In this document: in pieces, positions 42,837 through 50,584 of the stretch | Numbering within the stretch: the first letter of the stretch is position 1 | Layout: the number at the start of each line of letters is the position of its first letter | NCBI GenBank assembly: GCA_945897915.1 | Contig: CAMDGB010000006.1 | Coordinates: forward strand, 1 to 64,000 | Source of the DNA: Chryseobacterium gleum | GTDB taxonomy: Bacteria > Bacteroidota > Bacteroidia > Flavobacteriales > Flavobacteriaceae | Length of the DNA stretch: 64,000 bases | Reading direction: 5' to 3' | Program-made: the position numbers and the translations under genes | The notes under the pieces: model-generated | Databases searched by the model: none | What the model was told of the DNA's origin: nothing | What the model saw: the letters and a program-made list of their open reading frames with translations, nothing else

Positions 42837-44882
42837 ATGAATAAATATTTTACATTATTTTTTGTAATTTTTATTAATTACTCAAACTGGGCTCAAGACA
42901 CTTGTGCTAGTGCCCCTACAATAAGCACTGGTATGCATGTAGTAAGTGCAGTTAACGGAACACAAATTCCTACTCCTATATGTGCATTAAATGGATCAGG
43001 TGCTACGGCTGGTGAATGGTATAAATATATTCCTACACAAAACTATACCACAACAATTAGTTCAAATATTGTAGCAAATACTCCCAAAATTGATACTCGC
43101 TTCCATGTTTATAGTGGAACATGTAGTACATTAACTTGTGTAGGTGGTGATGATGATTCAGGGGCAAGTTATTCATCAGTAGGAAGTTTTACGGCTATAG
43201 CTGGAACTACTTATTATATTGCTTGGGATAACAGATGGTCTTCTTTAGGATTTACTTTTCAACTAACAGAAGGACCATATATCGCTCCAATACCTACTCC
43301 TGTAAATTATACTTCTCAAACTATTTCAACAATAAATAGTTCTTATAACATTTGTGTTGTGGATATGAATGGTGATAACAAAGACGACATTGTAGGTGTA
43401 AGTGCAAATAATTTAAAAATTCATTACCAAGGTACAGGAAGTACTTTTAACATGACTGATTTTCCAATAGCAGGAACTAGTGATATGCCTTCGTGGAGTA
43501 TTGCAGCAGGGGATTACAACAGAGACGGATTTAATGATTTGGTTTTAGGAGGCGGAAATGGATTAACATTTTGGAAATCTAACAACACAGGAACAGCTTA
43601 TTCAAATATTAATCCATCAGAATATATTTTCTGTCAAAGAACTAATTTTATTGATATTAATAATGATGGCCATTTAGATGCATTTTCTTGTCATGATGTG
43701 GCGCCAAACGTTTATTATATGAACAATAATAATGGTGCATCTTTTACACATTATCAGTCAGGTGTAACTGCTGGGTCCTATTCATTGGGAGTACTTTCAA
43801 GCGGAGGAAACTATGCTTCTTTGTGGACAGATTATGATAATGATGGCGATGCGGATATGTTTATTTCTAAATGTTCTGGACCTCCTTGTGAGCTTCATAG
43901 AAATGATGGAAATGGTGTTTTTACAGATATTTCAGCTATAGCTCAAATCAACACAACACCAGTACAATCATGGTCTTCTGCAATTGCTGATTTCGATAAT
44001 GATGGTGATATGGATATTTTAGTTGGTTCCAATGGAAATACAGGTCACATGTTTTTTAAAAACAATTTAAATACAAATAATACTACAGAAGAAGCGTTTA
44101 CAAATATTACAATCGGTTCTGGATGGGATTTGAACAATAACATTAATAGAGATTATATAGCGTATGATTTTGATAATAATGGTTTTATTGATGTAATGGG
44201 TGGTGGAAATAAAATTATGTTTAACCAAGGTAATAATACATTTTTACCAGCAAACTATCCTAACGTTTCATTAGGTGCTGTTGGTGATTTAAACAACGAT
44301 GGTTTTCTTGATATTTTAAACGGAAATACAATTCGTACTGCAGTTCCAAACGGAAATAACTGGATAAAATTAACGTTTCAAGGTATTCAAAGTAATAGAA
44401 ATGGAATTGGAGCACGTGTAGAAATTCATGGTATTTGGGGTAAACAAATTAGAGAAGTTAGAAGCGGTGAAGGTTTTGAATTTATGAGTACCTTAAATGT
44501 TCATTTTGGAATTGGAATGGCTACAGCAATTTCTCAAATAAAAGTAATTTGGCCTTCAGGTGCTGTAGATATTATTACAAATCCGAACATCAATCAAACT
44601 CTAAATGTTATTGAAGGCAACTTTCCATTAAGTGCGTCTTCATTCAATGGTAAAGATGTTGTAATTTACCCAAATCCTACATCTGATTATTTAACAATTT
44701 CAAACATTGATCATTTGAATATTAACGCAATACATATAATTGATACTAATGGAAAAACGATTGGTAGAATCACTTCTAATTTTAATTCCATAGACGTTTC
44801 AAATTTAAGCAACGGAATATATATTTTGAGTATAGAAACCAAAGAAGGAAATAAATTTGCCGAGAATTTCATCAAAAAATAA
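42837..44882 (+). CDS. T9SS-secreted FG-GAP/VCBS repeat protein with ASPIC/UnbV domain
   Basis: The 681-residue protein has a signal peptide (about 1-19), a pre-peptidase-like beta-sandwich (about 20-145), then at least six calcium-binding FG-GAP/VCBS blades (DMNGDNKDDIVGV, DINNDGHLDAF, DYDNDGDADMF, DFDNDGDMDILVG, DFDNNGFIDVM, DLNNDGFLDIL), an ASPIC/UnbV domain (about 505-590; IKVIWPSGAVDIITNP) and a type A T9SS domain (VIYPNPTSDYLTIS to the end). Cell-surface display or secretion is expected. It is paired with the diheme cytochrome gene, suggesting that the two work together outside the cell membrane. A terminator follows. Confidence 0.9.
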   Translation: MNKYFTLFFVIFINYSNWAQDTCASAPTISTGMHVVSAVNGTQIPTPICALNGSGATAGEWYKYIPTQNYTTTISSNIVANTPKIDTRFHVYSGTCSTLTCVGGDDDSGASYSSVGSFTAIAGTTYYIAWDNRWSSLGFTFQLTEGPYIAPIPTPVNYTSQTISTINSSYNICVVDMNGDNKDDIVGVSANNLKIHYQGTGSTFNMTDFPIAGTSDMPSWSIAAGDYNRDGFNDLVLGGGNGLTFWKSNNTGTAYSNINPSEYIFCQRTNFIDINNDGHLDAFSCHDVAPNVYYMNNNNGASFTHYQSGVTAGSYSLGVLSSGGNYASLWTDYDNDGDADMFISKCSGPPCELHRNDGNGVFTDISAIAQINTTPVQSWSSAIADFDNDGDMDILVGSNGNTGHMFFKNNLNTNNTTEEAFTNITIGSGWDLNNNINRDYIAYDFDNNGFIDVMGGGNKIMFNQGNNTFLPANYPNVSLGAVGDLNNDGFLDILNGNTIRTAVPNGNNWIKLTFQGIQSNRNGIGARVEIHGIWGKQIREVRSGEGFEFMSTLNVHFGIGMATAISQIKVIWPSGAVDIITNPNINQTLNVIEGNFPLSASSFNGKDVVIYPNPTSDYLTISNIDHLNINAIHIIDTNGKTIGRITSNFNSIDVSNLSNGIYILSIETKEGNKFAENFIKK

Positions 44883-44921
44883 ATTCAAAAAGCTATTAGA
44901 ATTAATTCCATTTTCATAATC

Positions 44922-44965
44922 AAAATACCCCTAAAAGCAAGAAGCAAATAGGGGTGTTTTTTTTT
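44922..44965. terminator. Bidirectional terminator between convergent T9SS genes
   Basis: AAAATACCCCTA (44922-44933) pairs with TAGGGGTGTTTT (44949-44960), one position being a G-T pair, followed by more T. It serves both the FG-GAP gene (+) and the DOMON-like gene (-). Confidence 0.82.
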
Positions 44966-44980
44966 TAAATAAAAACTGTT

Positions 44981-45739
44981 TTATTGAATAATCATAGTGG
45001 TTGAATATGATTTGTCGTCAAACATTACTTTAACTAAGTAATTACCAGGGCTTAAATCACCAGTGTTGATTTTATTTTCTAATTTAGAAATTTCCTTTTG
45101 CATCACTTCCTTACCTAATACATCAAATATTTTTACATTAATATTTTCTAAATTATTAGGAAATTCAATAGCGAAAATTTCATCTGCTGGGTTGGGATAT
45201 AGCTTAAATCCTGCTATACTGAATGAATCTGTACTCAATGCAAAAGTGCCTGAAATACCATTTCCTCTAGTTCCACCGTGGTATGCTAAAGTTAAACTAG
45301 AGCCTAAAGCCCATATTAAATTAATTGAAGCAGTTGAGTTTGTAAAAGTGTAATCTACACCTGCAGTATCAACTGTTGACAAAGCTCTTGTAGCAACGAT
45401 TGTTCTAACTGTGCCAGCAACGGTATTAGATGTTGTCGACCAACTTTGAGCTGAATCTGAATTTGGAGTACTTGTTGAACCAGTAAAATTTCTGTCAGTT
45501 AAAGTTGGTGTTGTTCCTGATACTATTACGCCATCACCAGTTTGTGACATTGTAGTCATTCCAAATCCAAGTCCTAACCATTTATCAGATGGACCAACTA
45601 AAGTCATTGTTACTGTTGTTGAATTGGTATCAAACTTAACCGTGTAACCAGAGGTTAAAGTTATAACTCCAGTGCTGTAGTTTTGTGCGGAAACACTAAT
45701 GCTAAAAAGGAATAGTGTGAAAAGTAAAATTTTTTTCAT
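44981..45739 (-). CDS. T9SS-secreted protein with a DOMON-like domain
   Basis: The 252-residue protein has a signal peptide (about 1-18), a beta-sandwich (about 25-170) with the pattern DKWLGLGFGMTTMSQTGDGVIVSG then a late LAYHGGTRG, which resembles the heme- or sugar-binding DOMON domains, and a type A T9SS domain (about 178-252; KLYPNPADEIFAIEFPNN). The His in YHGG and the Met in MTTM could be axial heme ligands as in cytochrome b561-type DOMON, but this is inference. It is the last gene of a minus-strand operon with the ankyrin, DUF5777 and OB-fold genes. Confidence 0.82.
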   Translation of the reverse strand: MKKILLFTLFLFSISVSAQNYSTGVITLTSGYTVKFDTNSTTVTMTLVGPSDKWLGLGFGMTTMSQTGDGVIVSGTTPTLTDRNFTGSTSTPNSDSAQSWSTTSNTVAGTVRTIVATRALSTVDTAGVDYTFTNSTASINLIWALGSSLTLAYHGGTRGNGISGTFALSTDSFSIAGFKLYPNPADEIFAIEFPNNLENINVKIFDVLGKEVMQKEISKLENKINTGDLSPGNYLVKVMFDDKSYSTTMIIQ

Positions 45740-45755
45740 GTTTAATTTTTAATAG

Positions 45756-46265
45756 TTAGAAATTTAATAGATTAATAATTTTTTGATTATTTGTTTTAAG
45801 AGCATAATCAAGAGCTTCTTTATTGTAATTATCTCTAATTTTTAAGTTTGGCTTTGCCAAAATTAATATTTCAATAATTGGTAAATTGTAAGTATTTATT
45901 GCCATAATTAAAGCAGTTTGCCCGTTAGAATCTTGAAAATCAAGATTAGCTCTTTTTTCAATTAATAGATTTGTAAATTCATAATTTTCTTTAATTACGG
46001 CTGCCATCAATGCTGTTCCACTTTTAGAAAGATAATTAATATTTTTTACATTTTGCAATAAATATTTAGCTACTTCAACATTATTATTATAAATAGCTAA
46101 AATTAATGTTGAATATCCATTTTCATTAATTTTATTTATGCATTCCGAATCAGATTTTAGTAATTCTTTTAATTCCAAAACATTTCCATTTCTTGCCACA
46201 GCAAAAACATCTTTTTGTGCAAAAGAAAATGAAAATACAAATAAAAAGAAAAAAACTGTTTTCAT
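45756..46265 (-). CDS. Exported ankyrin-repeat protein
   Basis: The 169-residue protein has a signal peptide (about 1-16, ending FSFAQ) and four ankyrin repeats, for example NENGYSTLILAIYNNNVEVA, SGTALMAAVIKENYEFTNLL and NGQTALIMAINTYNLPIIEI. Ankyrin repeats bind proteins, so it probably acts as a periplasmic adaptor, as proposed for AnkB next to catalase genes. It is four bases from the preceding DUF5777 gene and 17 from the DOMON-like gene, clearly within one operon. Confidence 0.9.
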   Translation of the reverse strand: MKTVFFFLFVFSFSFAQKDVFAVARNGNVLELKELLKSDSECINKINENGYSTLILAIYNNNVEVAKYLLQNVKNINYLSKSGTALMAAVIKENYEFTNLLIEKRANLDFQDSNGQTALIMAINTYNLPIIEILILAKPNLKIRDNYNKEALDYALKTNNQKIINLLNF

Positions 46266-46268
46266 AAA

Positions 46269-47120
46269 TTAAAAAACTCGAATTAAATTAAATCCAAAAG
46301 CAATTTGTCCGTCATTCCAACTTCCGGTTGTGTTTCCTAAATATCCCGATTCGTGCATGGCTTGGGAATTTGTAAAATGCATTTGAAATACATGACCACC
46401 CGTTTCTAAATCAAACCCTATAGAGAGTGGATTTTTAAAAGCAGAGTTTGACGCTCTATTTAAATGTGCCGCATAATCCATATTAAACGACCAGCGTTTA
46501 GAAAACTTATATCGTCCACCTAAACCCAAAGCAAATTGACTATTATCCTGAGAATTATTGGCAACATAATTTTGATGAAAATGGGTTGGTGCTAGTTCTA
46601 GTGATAAATTATCATTAAATTTTCTTGAAATTAGAATTTGATTTACATAAGCCAATCGGTCTGTAAATTCTAATTTTGGTAATGTTGTTTTCTCTAATTC
46701 TGTGTTAATTGCTAAACTATTGAACCCGACAATTTCAAAAGGAAATCCTTGTTTTTTCTGGCCTGCTATTTTGTATTTTGTAGCAAATTCATATGTTTTT
46801 TGAAATCCAGAACGCGAGGCGTGAATAGTGATTTCGTTCGTTAATCCGTAAACAAATTGAATGCGAGTATTGGCTTCATCTAAACCAAAAAAGTCTTCAA
46901 ATCCTTTGTCTAAATAACCAAATCGGTGAGCAATTACGAGAAACAAATCGCCTTTTGCTGCTAATTTTGTAGATTCTAAATTTACGATTTTTAAAGATTT
47001 AAATGCTGCTACTTCAAATTCATTTGCATCTGATATCGTATCAATTTCCTTAAGTAAATCGTCTTGAGCTACCATTAAAAATGGAAATACACAAAATAAA
47101 AAAGTAATTTTCTTTATCAT
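46269..47120 (-). CDS. DUF5777-family outer-membrane beta-barrel protein
   Basis: The 283-residue protein has a signal peptide (about 1-18) and alternating strands ending in FGFNLIRVF, with GGHVFQMHFTNSQAMHESGY and DLFLVIAHRFGYLDKGFEDFFG. This is the DUF5777 pattern: a small outer-membrane barrel of unknown function. In Bacteroidetes such genes often sit beside YceI and cytochrome c genes, as here. It is two bases from the OB-fold gene and four from the ankyrin gene. Confidence 0.85.
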   Translation of the reverse strand: MIKKITFLFCVFPFLMVAQDDLLKEIDTISDANEFEVAAFKSLKIVNLESTKLAAKGDLFLVIAHRFGYLDKGFEDFFGLDEANTRIQFVYGLTNEITIHASRSGFQKTYEFATKYKIAGQKKQGFPFEIVGFNSLAINTELEKTTLPKLEFTDRLAYVNQILISRKFNDNLSLELAPTHFHQNYVANNSQDNSQFALGLGGRYKFSKRWSFNMDYAAHLNRASNSAFKNPLSIGFDLETGGHVFQMHFTNSQAMHESGYLGNTTGSWNDGQIAFGFNLIRVF

Positions 47121-47122
47121 AT

Positions 47123-47500
47123 TTATTTTATTTCAGCTTGATCTATTTTAATTTCTTCCAATAAAGAATCGTAACCTATAACTCTTCCTTGAATAGTAAT
47201 TACTTCATTTTGTTTTACATCTGAGTTTTTTTTCATCAAAACAAATACTTTTTCATCAATTACAAGGGTATTATTTTTAGAATCAATATTAGTTATTTTT
47301 CCTGTAACTGTTATTGATTTATCTAAATATTTTAAATTTGCTTTCGGCTCATCAAGTAAAAAATCTTGCAAAATTTGAGTTGCAGTTACAGAAAAAATTG
47401 GTTTCTCGTTTGAAATATCTCTATGTGCATGATATAAATATTTGTAAGACACCAAAAGTATCGCAAACAGAACAACTATACCAATAATAATTTTTTTCAT
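47123..47500 (-). CDS. Membrane-anchored OB-fold protein
   Basis: The 125-residue protein has one N-terminal membrane helix (about 3-22) followed by a small beta-barrel with LKYLDKSITVTGKITNIDSK and VITIQGRVIGYDSL, which fits a tRNA_anti-like OB-fold, here outside the cytoplasm. It is the first gene of the minus-strand operon. A -7 element TAAGTTTG on the minus strand (47528-47521) would give a leader of about 15 bases. The ligand is unknown. Confidence 0.8.
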   Translation of the reverse strand: MKKIIIGIVVLFAILLVSYKYLYHAHRDISNEKPIFSVTATQILQDFLLDEPKANLKYLDKSITVTGKITNIDSKNNTLVIDEKVFVLMKKNSDVKQNEVITIQGRVIGYDSLLEEIKIDQAEIK

Positions 47501-47520
47501 TAATTTTAATTAGCTATATA

Positions 47521-47528
47521 CAAACTTA
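47521..47528 (-). promoter_or_regulatory. -7 element of the OB-fold/DUF5777/ankyrin/DOMON operon
   Basis: The minus strand reads TAAGTTTG, matching TAnnTTTG, 21 bases before the ATG of the first gene. It lies in the 69-base divergent gap towards the cytochrome-YceI genes. No -33 TTTG at the standard distance. Confidence 0.35.
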
Positions 47529-47569
47529 TAAATTATTTTGTAATATTGTGAGTATAAATCGATTTTAAC

Positions 47570-47917
47570 ATGAATAAAACATATTATTTAATTTTAATCA
47601 CCTTGTTTTTTGTTTTTGGTTGTAGTAATAATTCGGAAGACGATTTAACAATTCCATTAACTTCAAATATAACAAAATACACTCAAGACATAAAACCAAT
47701 TATAGATAACAATTGTTTAGCTTGTCATGGTTCTACTGCACAAATGCCATTGGTAACTTATAATCAAGTAAAATCATCGGTTCAAAATAATGGGCTTTTA
47801 GATCGTATTTCAAGAGCTCAAGGTGCTTCAGGCATGATGCCCTATCAAGGCACCAGACTACCACAAACCACGATTGATTTAATTATTGATTGGAATACTG
47901 ATGGACTTTTAGAATAA
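47570..47917 (+). CDS. Monoheme c-type cytochrome lipoprotein
   Basis: The 115-residue protein has a lipoprotein signal (MNKTYYLILITLFFVFGCSN, Cys18) and one heme-binding CxxCH, CLACH at about residues 49-53, in YTQDIKPIIDNNCLACHGST. The methionine pair in GASGMMPYQGTRLP probably supplies the axial ligand. This is the 'cytochrome c-like, planctomycete/SO2930-type' short domain. It is divergent from the OB-fold operon and 37 bases upstream of the YceI gene, with which it is presumably co-transcribed. Confidence 0.9.
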   Translation: MNKTYYLILITLFFVFGCSNNSEDDLTIPLTSNITKYTQDIKPIIDNNCLACHGSTAQMPLVTYNQVKSSVQNNGLLDRISRAQGASGMMPYQGTRLPQTTIDLIIDWNTDGLLE

Positions 47918-47954
47918 ATTTTAAAAAATAATTGCCATCTTTAATATATTATCT

Positions 47955-48494
47955 ATGAAAAAAATTGCACTATTAGGGTGGTTGTTATTAGTAAGTTTAA
48001 CTCCTATCCAAGAAAAAAAAATCACTAAAACAGGTAACATAAGTTTTGAAGCTTCCGTTCCTGCTTTTGAAGAAATTAAAGCAAAGAATAACGCTGTTAC
48101 TTGTATTATGAATACTAACAATGGTGAAATTGCAGTTTTAGCTTTGATGAAAGGTTTTCGATTTAAAATTGCATTAATGGAGGAGCATTTTAATGAAAGT
48201 TATATAGAAAGTTCTAAATTTCCTAAAGCAACTTTTAAAGGGAAAATTGAAAATTTTGATATTTTAAAACTAACTTCTTCTTCTAAAGATTATACTATTA
48301 AAGGTAAATTAGAAGTTCATGGAAAAAGTAAAGACCTTGCTTCAATTGCAAAAATTAAAAAAACAGGTTCAGATATAGAAATAAAAACAGATTTTATAGT
48401 TGATGTAGCTGACTTTGATATTGAAATACCAAGTGTTATTTCCAAAAAAGTTGCAAAAAAAGTGACATTAAATTGTAACTTCTTACTAAAATAA
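47955..48494 (+). CDS. YceI-family periplasmic protein
   Basis: The 179-residue protein has a short signal peptide (about 1-19) and the YceI lipocalin-like barrel: TGNISFEASVPAFEEIKAKN, the end of the first half MEEHFNESYIESSKFPKATF and KLEVHGKSKDLASIAKI. YceI proteins bind polyisoprenoid lipids, for example quinone precursors. Its position between two cytochrome-type genes and beside an outer-membrane barrel suggests a role in carrying an isoprenoid or electron carrier across the periplasm. This role is inferred. Confidence 0.9.
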   Translation: MKKIALLGWLLLVSLTPIQEKKITKTGNISFEASVPAFEEIKAKNNAVTCIMNTNNGEIAVLALMKGFRFKIALMEEHFNESYIESSKFPKATFKGKIENFDILKLTSSSKDYTIKGKLEVHGKSKDLASIAKIKKTGSDIEIKTDFIVDVADFDIEIPSVISKKVAKKVTLNCNFLLK

Positions 48495-48526
48495 TATACT
48501 AATCTTAAACTTTAAACCCTAAACTC

Positions 48527-49183
48527 ATGAAAAACTTAAAAAAATTAGCATTCGTAGCTTTAGCAATTGTTTCCACACAATTTTATGCACAAACAAAAAC
48601 TGGATCAGTAACCTACGAAATGACCATGCCAGACAATGAAGAAATGGCAGCAATGGGAACTAACACCATTAAAATTTCTTTTGATGAAAAATCTTCAGCT
48701 ACTCAAATGGATATGATGGGCGGCATGATTTCTGTAAAAACAATTTCTGTTGATAAAAACAACCCTAAAGATACCAGAATGTTAATGGATATGATGGGCA
48801 AAAAATATGAAGTTACTGGTGAATCTGAAGGTTTTGGAAATACAGATGTAGCGTCGTTAAAAGATGCGGAATCAGTTACTTATGATAAAAAAGCAACCAA
48901 AGAAATTTTAGGATATAAGTGCTACAAAGCATTAGTTACAATGAATGGCGGAACAGTAAATACTTTTTATATTACAGAAGCTATTGCGGTACAATCTTTA
49001 CCGACAGATAAATTAAAATTAACTGGTTTCCCTTTAGAAGTTGAAGTTAATAGCGAAAAAGGCAAAGTAGTTTTATTAGCTACTGCTGTTGACAAAGCAC
49101 CTTCAGCATCTTGCTTTACGGTGCCAGAAGGATACAAAAAAGTTACTCAAGAAGAATTACAACAAGAATTAGGAGGTATGTAA
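48527..49183 (+). CDS. Exported DUF4412-like protein
   Basis: The 218-residue protein has a signal peptide (about 1-21, ending TQFYAQ) and begins KTGSVTYEMTMPDNEEMAAM. The central part is Met-rich (TQMDMMGGMISVK, MLMDMMGKKYEV) and is followed by KEILGYKCYKALVTMNGG and a C-terminal FTVPEGYKKVTQEELQQEL. This fits the DUF4412/GLPGLI-like group of periplasmic proteins of unknown function. The methionines could bind metal, but none is proven. It ends at a strong terminator, 32 bases after YceI. Confidence 0.82.
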   Translation: MKNLKKLAFVALAIVSTQFYAQTKTGSVTYEMTMPDNEEMAAMGTNTIKISFDEKSSATQMDMMGGMISVKTISVDKNNPKDTRMLMDMMGKKYEVTGESEGFGNTDVASLKDAESVTYDKKATKEILGYKCYKALVTMNGGTVNTFYITEAIAVQSLPTDKLKLTGFPLEVEVNSEKGKVVLLATAVDKAPSASCFTVPEGYKKVTQEELQQELGGM

Positions 49184-49200
49184 TTTACCTTTTATCCTTA

Positions 49201-49243
49201 AAAAAAATACCCCGAATTCAAATTGAGTTTGGGGTATTTTTTT
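49201..49243. terminator. Bidirectional terminator between convergent genes
   Basis: AAAAAAATACCCC (49201-49213) pairs perfectly with GGGGTATTTTTTT (49231-49243). It closes both the YceI-side operon and the minus-strand gene at 49242-50516, whose stop codon overlaps its edge. Confidence 0.88.
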
Positions 49244-50516
49244 ATGTTTTTAGTTTCTTCTTTCGAGCAGCTGGGAAAAGGACATTATTTAAAATTAATC
49301 GATAACCTGGCGAATTTGGATGCAAATCTAAAACAGTTGGTGCATCACCTACTCTGTGCTGATAATCTTCAGGATCGTGACCGCCGTAATAGGTGAACAT
49401 TCCTTTGCCTTTTGTTCCATGGATGTATCTGGCCTCACCATTAATTTTGCATTCGCCCAATAATAAAACATTAGATTTAATTTTTTCCGAGACAAAAGCT
49501 GTAGTTTGACCCATAAAACCTTTTACTATTTGAGTATGATTTTGACATAACATCGTAGGAATAGGGTCCCATTTAGCAGAAAAATCCATTAATGTAAAAT
49601 AATCAACTTCCATTGAAAAACTACCTTTTCCATGCTCTTCAGTAGTATCAATATCAGAAAATTCGTATTTCATAGGTTGCTTTTCCAAAATAAAATCTTT
49701 GAAAGCAAATGTGTTGGAGTATTCTAATTTAGATTGGTAATTTGGTTCACTAGCATCACCATCAAACATGGGCTCACAAATATCGGTATTTTGTGCCGCT
49801 AAGGCAATATCAAAACTGTCTGTTGCTGAACACATGGCAAACATAAATCCACCACCAATTACATAATCTCTAATTTTGGTAGCGACAGCTAATTTTTCCT
49901 CGGACACTTTACTGTAACCTAATTTTTTAGCCAAAGCTTCTGCTTCTGTTTTCTGTTGAATATACCAAGGCGCATTTCTGTAATTACTGAAAAATTTACC
50001 ATATTGACCAGTAAAATCTTCATGATGCAAATGCAACCATTCGTACAAAACAAGTTGATCTGACAATACTTCTGTGTCGTAAATTTCTGTATAAGGAATT
50101 TCGGCATAAGTTAAAACCATTGTAACGGCATCATCCCAAGGTTGTTTTCCTTTTGGAGTATAGACCGCAATTTTTGGTGCTTTTTCTAAAACTACCGTTT
50201 CCATATTCTGAGAAGGACTACTTATTTCTTCTAAAATAGTAGTCGTTGCACCATCTGATAATACTTCAAAAGATACACCTCTAATTTGACATTCTTTTCT
50301 AATATCGTCGCCATCTGGCAGTAAAAAAGAACCGCCACGATAATTTAATAACCAATTTACTTTATAATTTTTAGCTAAAGCCCAATAGGTAATTCCGTAT
50401 GCTTTTAAATGATTTTGTTGCCCATCGCTATCCATTGGCAACAAAATTGAAGAAGCATTTAAATTTGTATTGCAAATTACAATCAAGAAAAAAACAAGTT
50501 GTTTTAAATAGATCAT
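49242..50516 (-). CDS. Exported conserved protein, usually mislabelled asparagine synthetase B
   Basis: The 424-residue protein has a signal peptide (about 1-22, ending NLNASS) and then ILLPMDSDGQQNHLKAYGIT. It has none of the glutamine-amidotransferase II or ATP-pyrophosphatase motifs of AsnB, and an exported synthetase would make no sense, so the label I recall from related genomes seems wrong. Visible features are KIAVYTPKGKQPWDDAVTMV, GGGFMFAMCSATDSFDIALA and MFTYYGGHDPEDYQHRVGD, which hint at a class I glutamine-amidotransferase-like (ThuA-like) fold with a Cys and His. Function unknown; it is a single-gene unit. Confidence 0.82.
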   Translation of the reverse strand: MIYLKQLVFFLIVICNTNLNASSILLPMDSDGQQNHLKAYGITYWALAKNYKVNWLLNYRGGSFLLPDGDDIRKECQIRGVSFEVLSDGATTTILEEISSPSQNMETVVLEKAPKIAVYTPKGKQPWDDAVTMVLTYAEIPYTEIYDTEVLSDQLVLYEWLHLHHEDFTGQYGKFFSNYRNAPWYIQQKTEAEALAKKLGYSKVSEEKLAVATKIRDYVIGGGFMFAMCSATDSFDIALAAQNTDICEPMFDGDASEPNYQSKLEYSNTFAFKDFILEKQPMKYEFSDIDTTEEHGKGSFSMEVDYFTLMDFSAKWDPIPTMLCQNHTQIVKGFMGQTTAFVSEKIKSNVLLLGECKINGEARYIHGTKGKGMFTYYGGHDPEDYQHRVGDAPTVLDLHPNSPGYRLILNNVLFPAARKKKLKT

Positions 50517-50584
50517 CGAAAGATATTTATGTAAATATAAACTTTTTGAATAGTAATTAAACAGATTTATGAGTGAAATAATGA

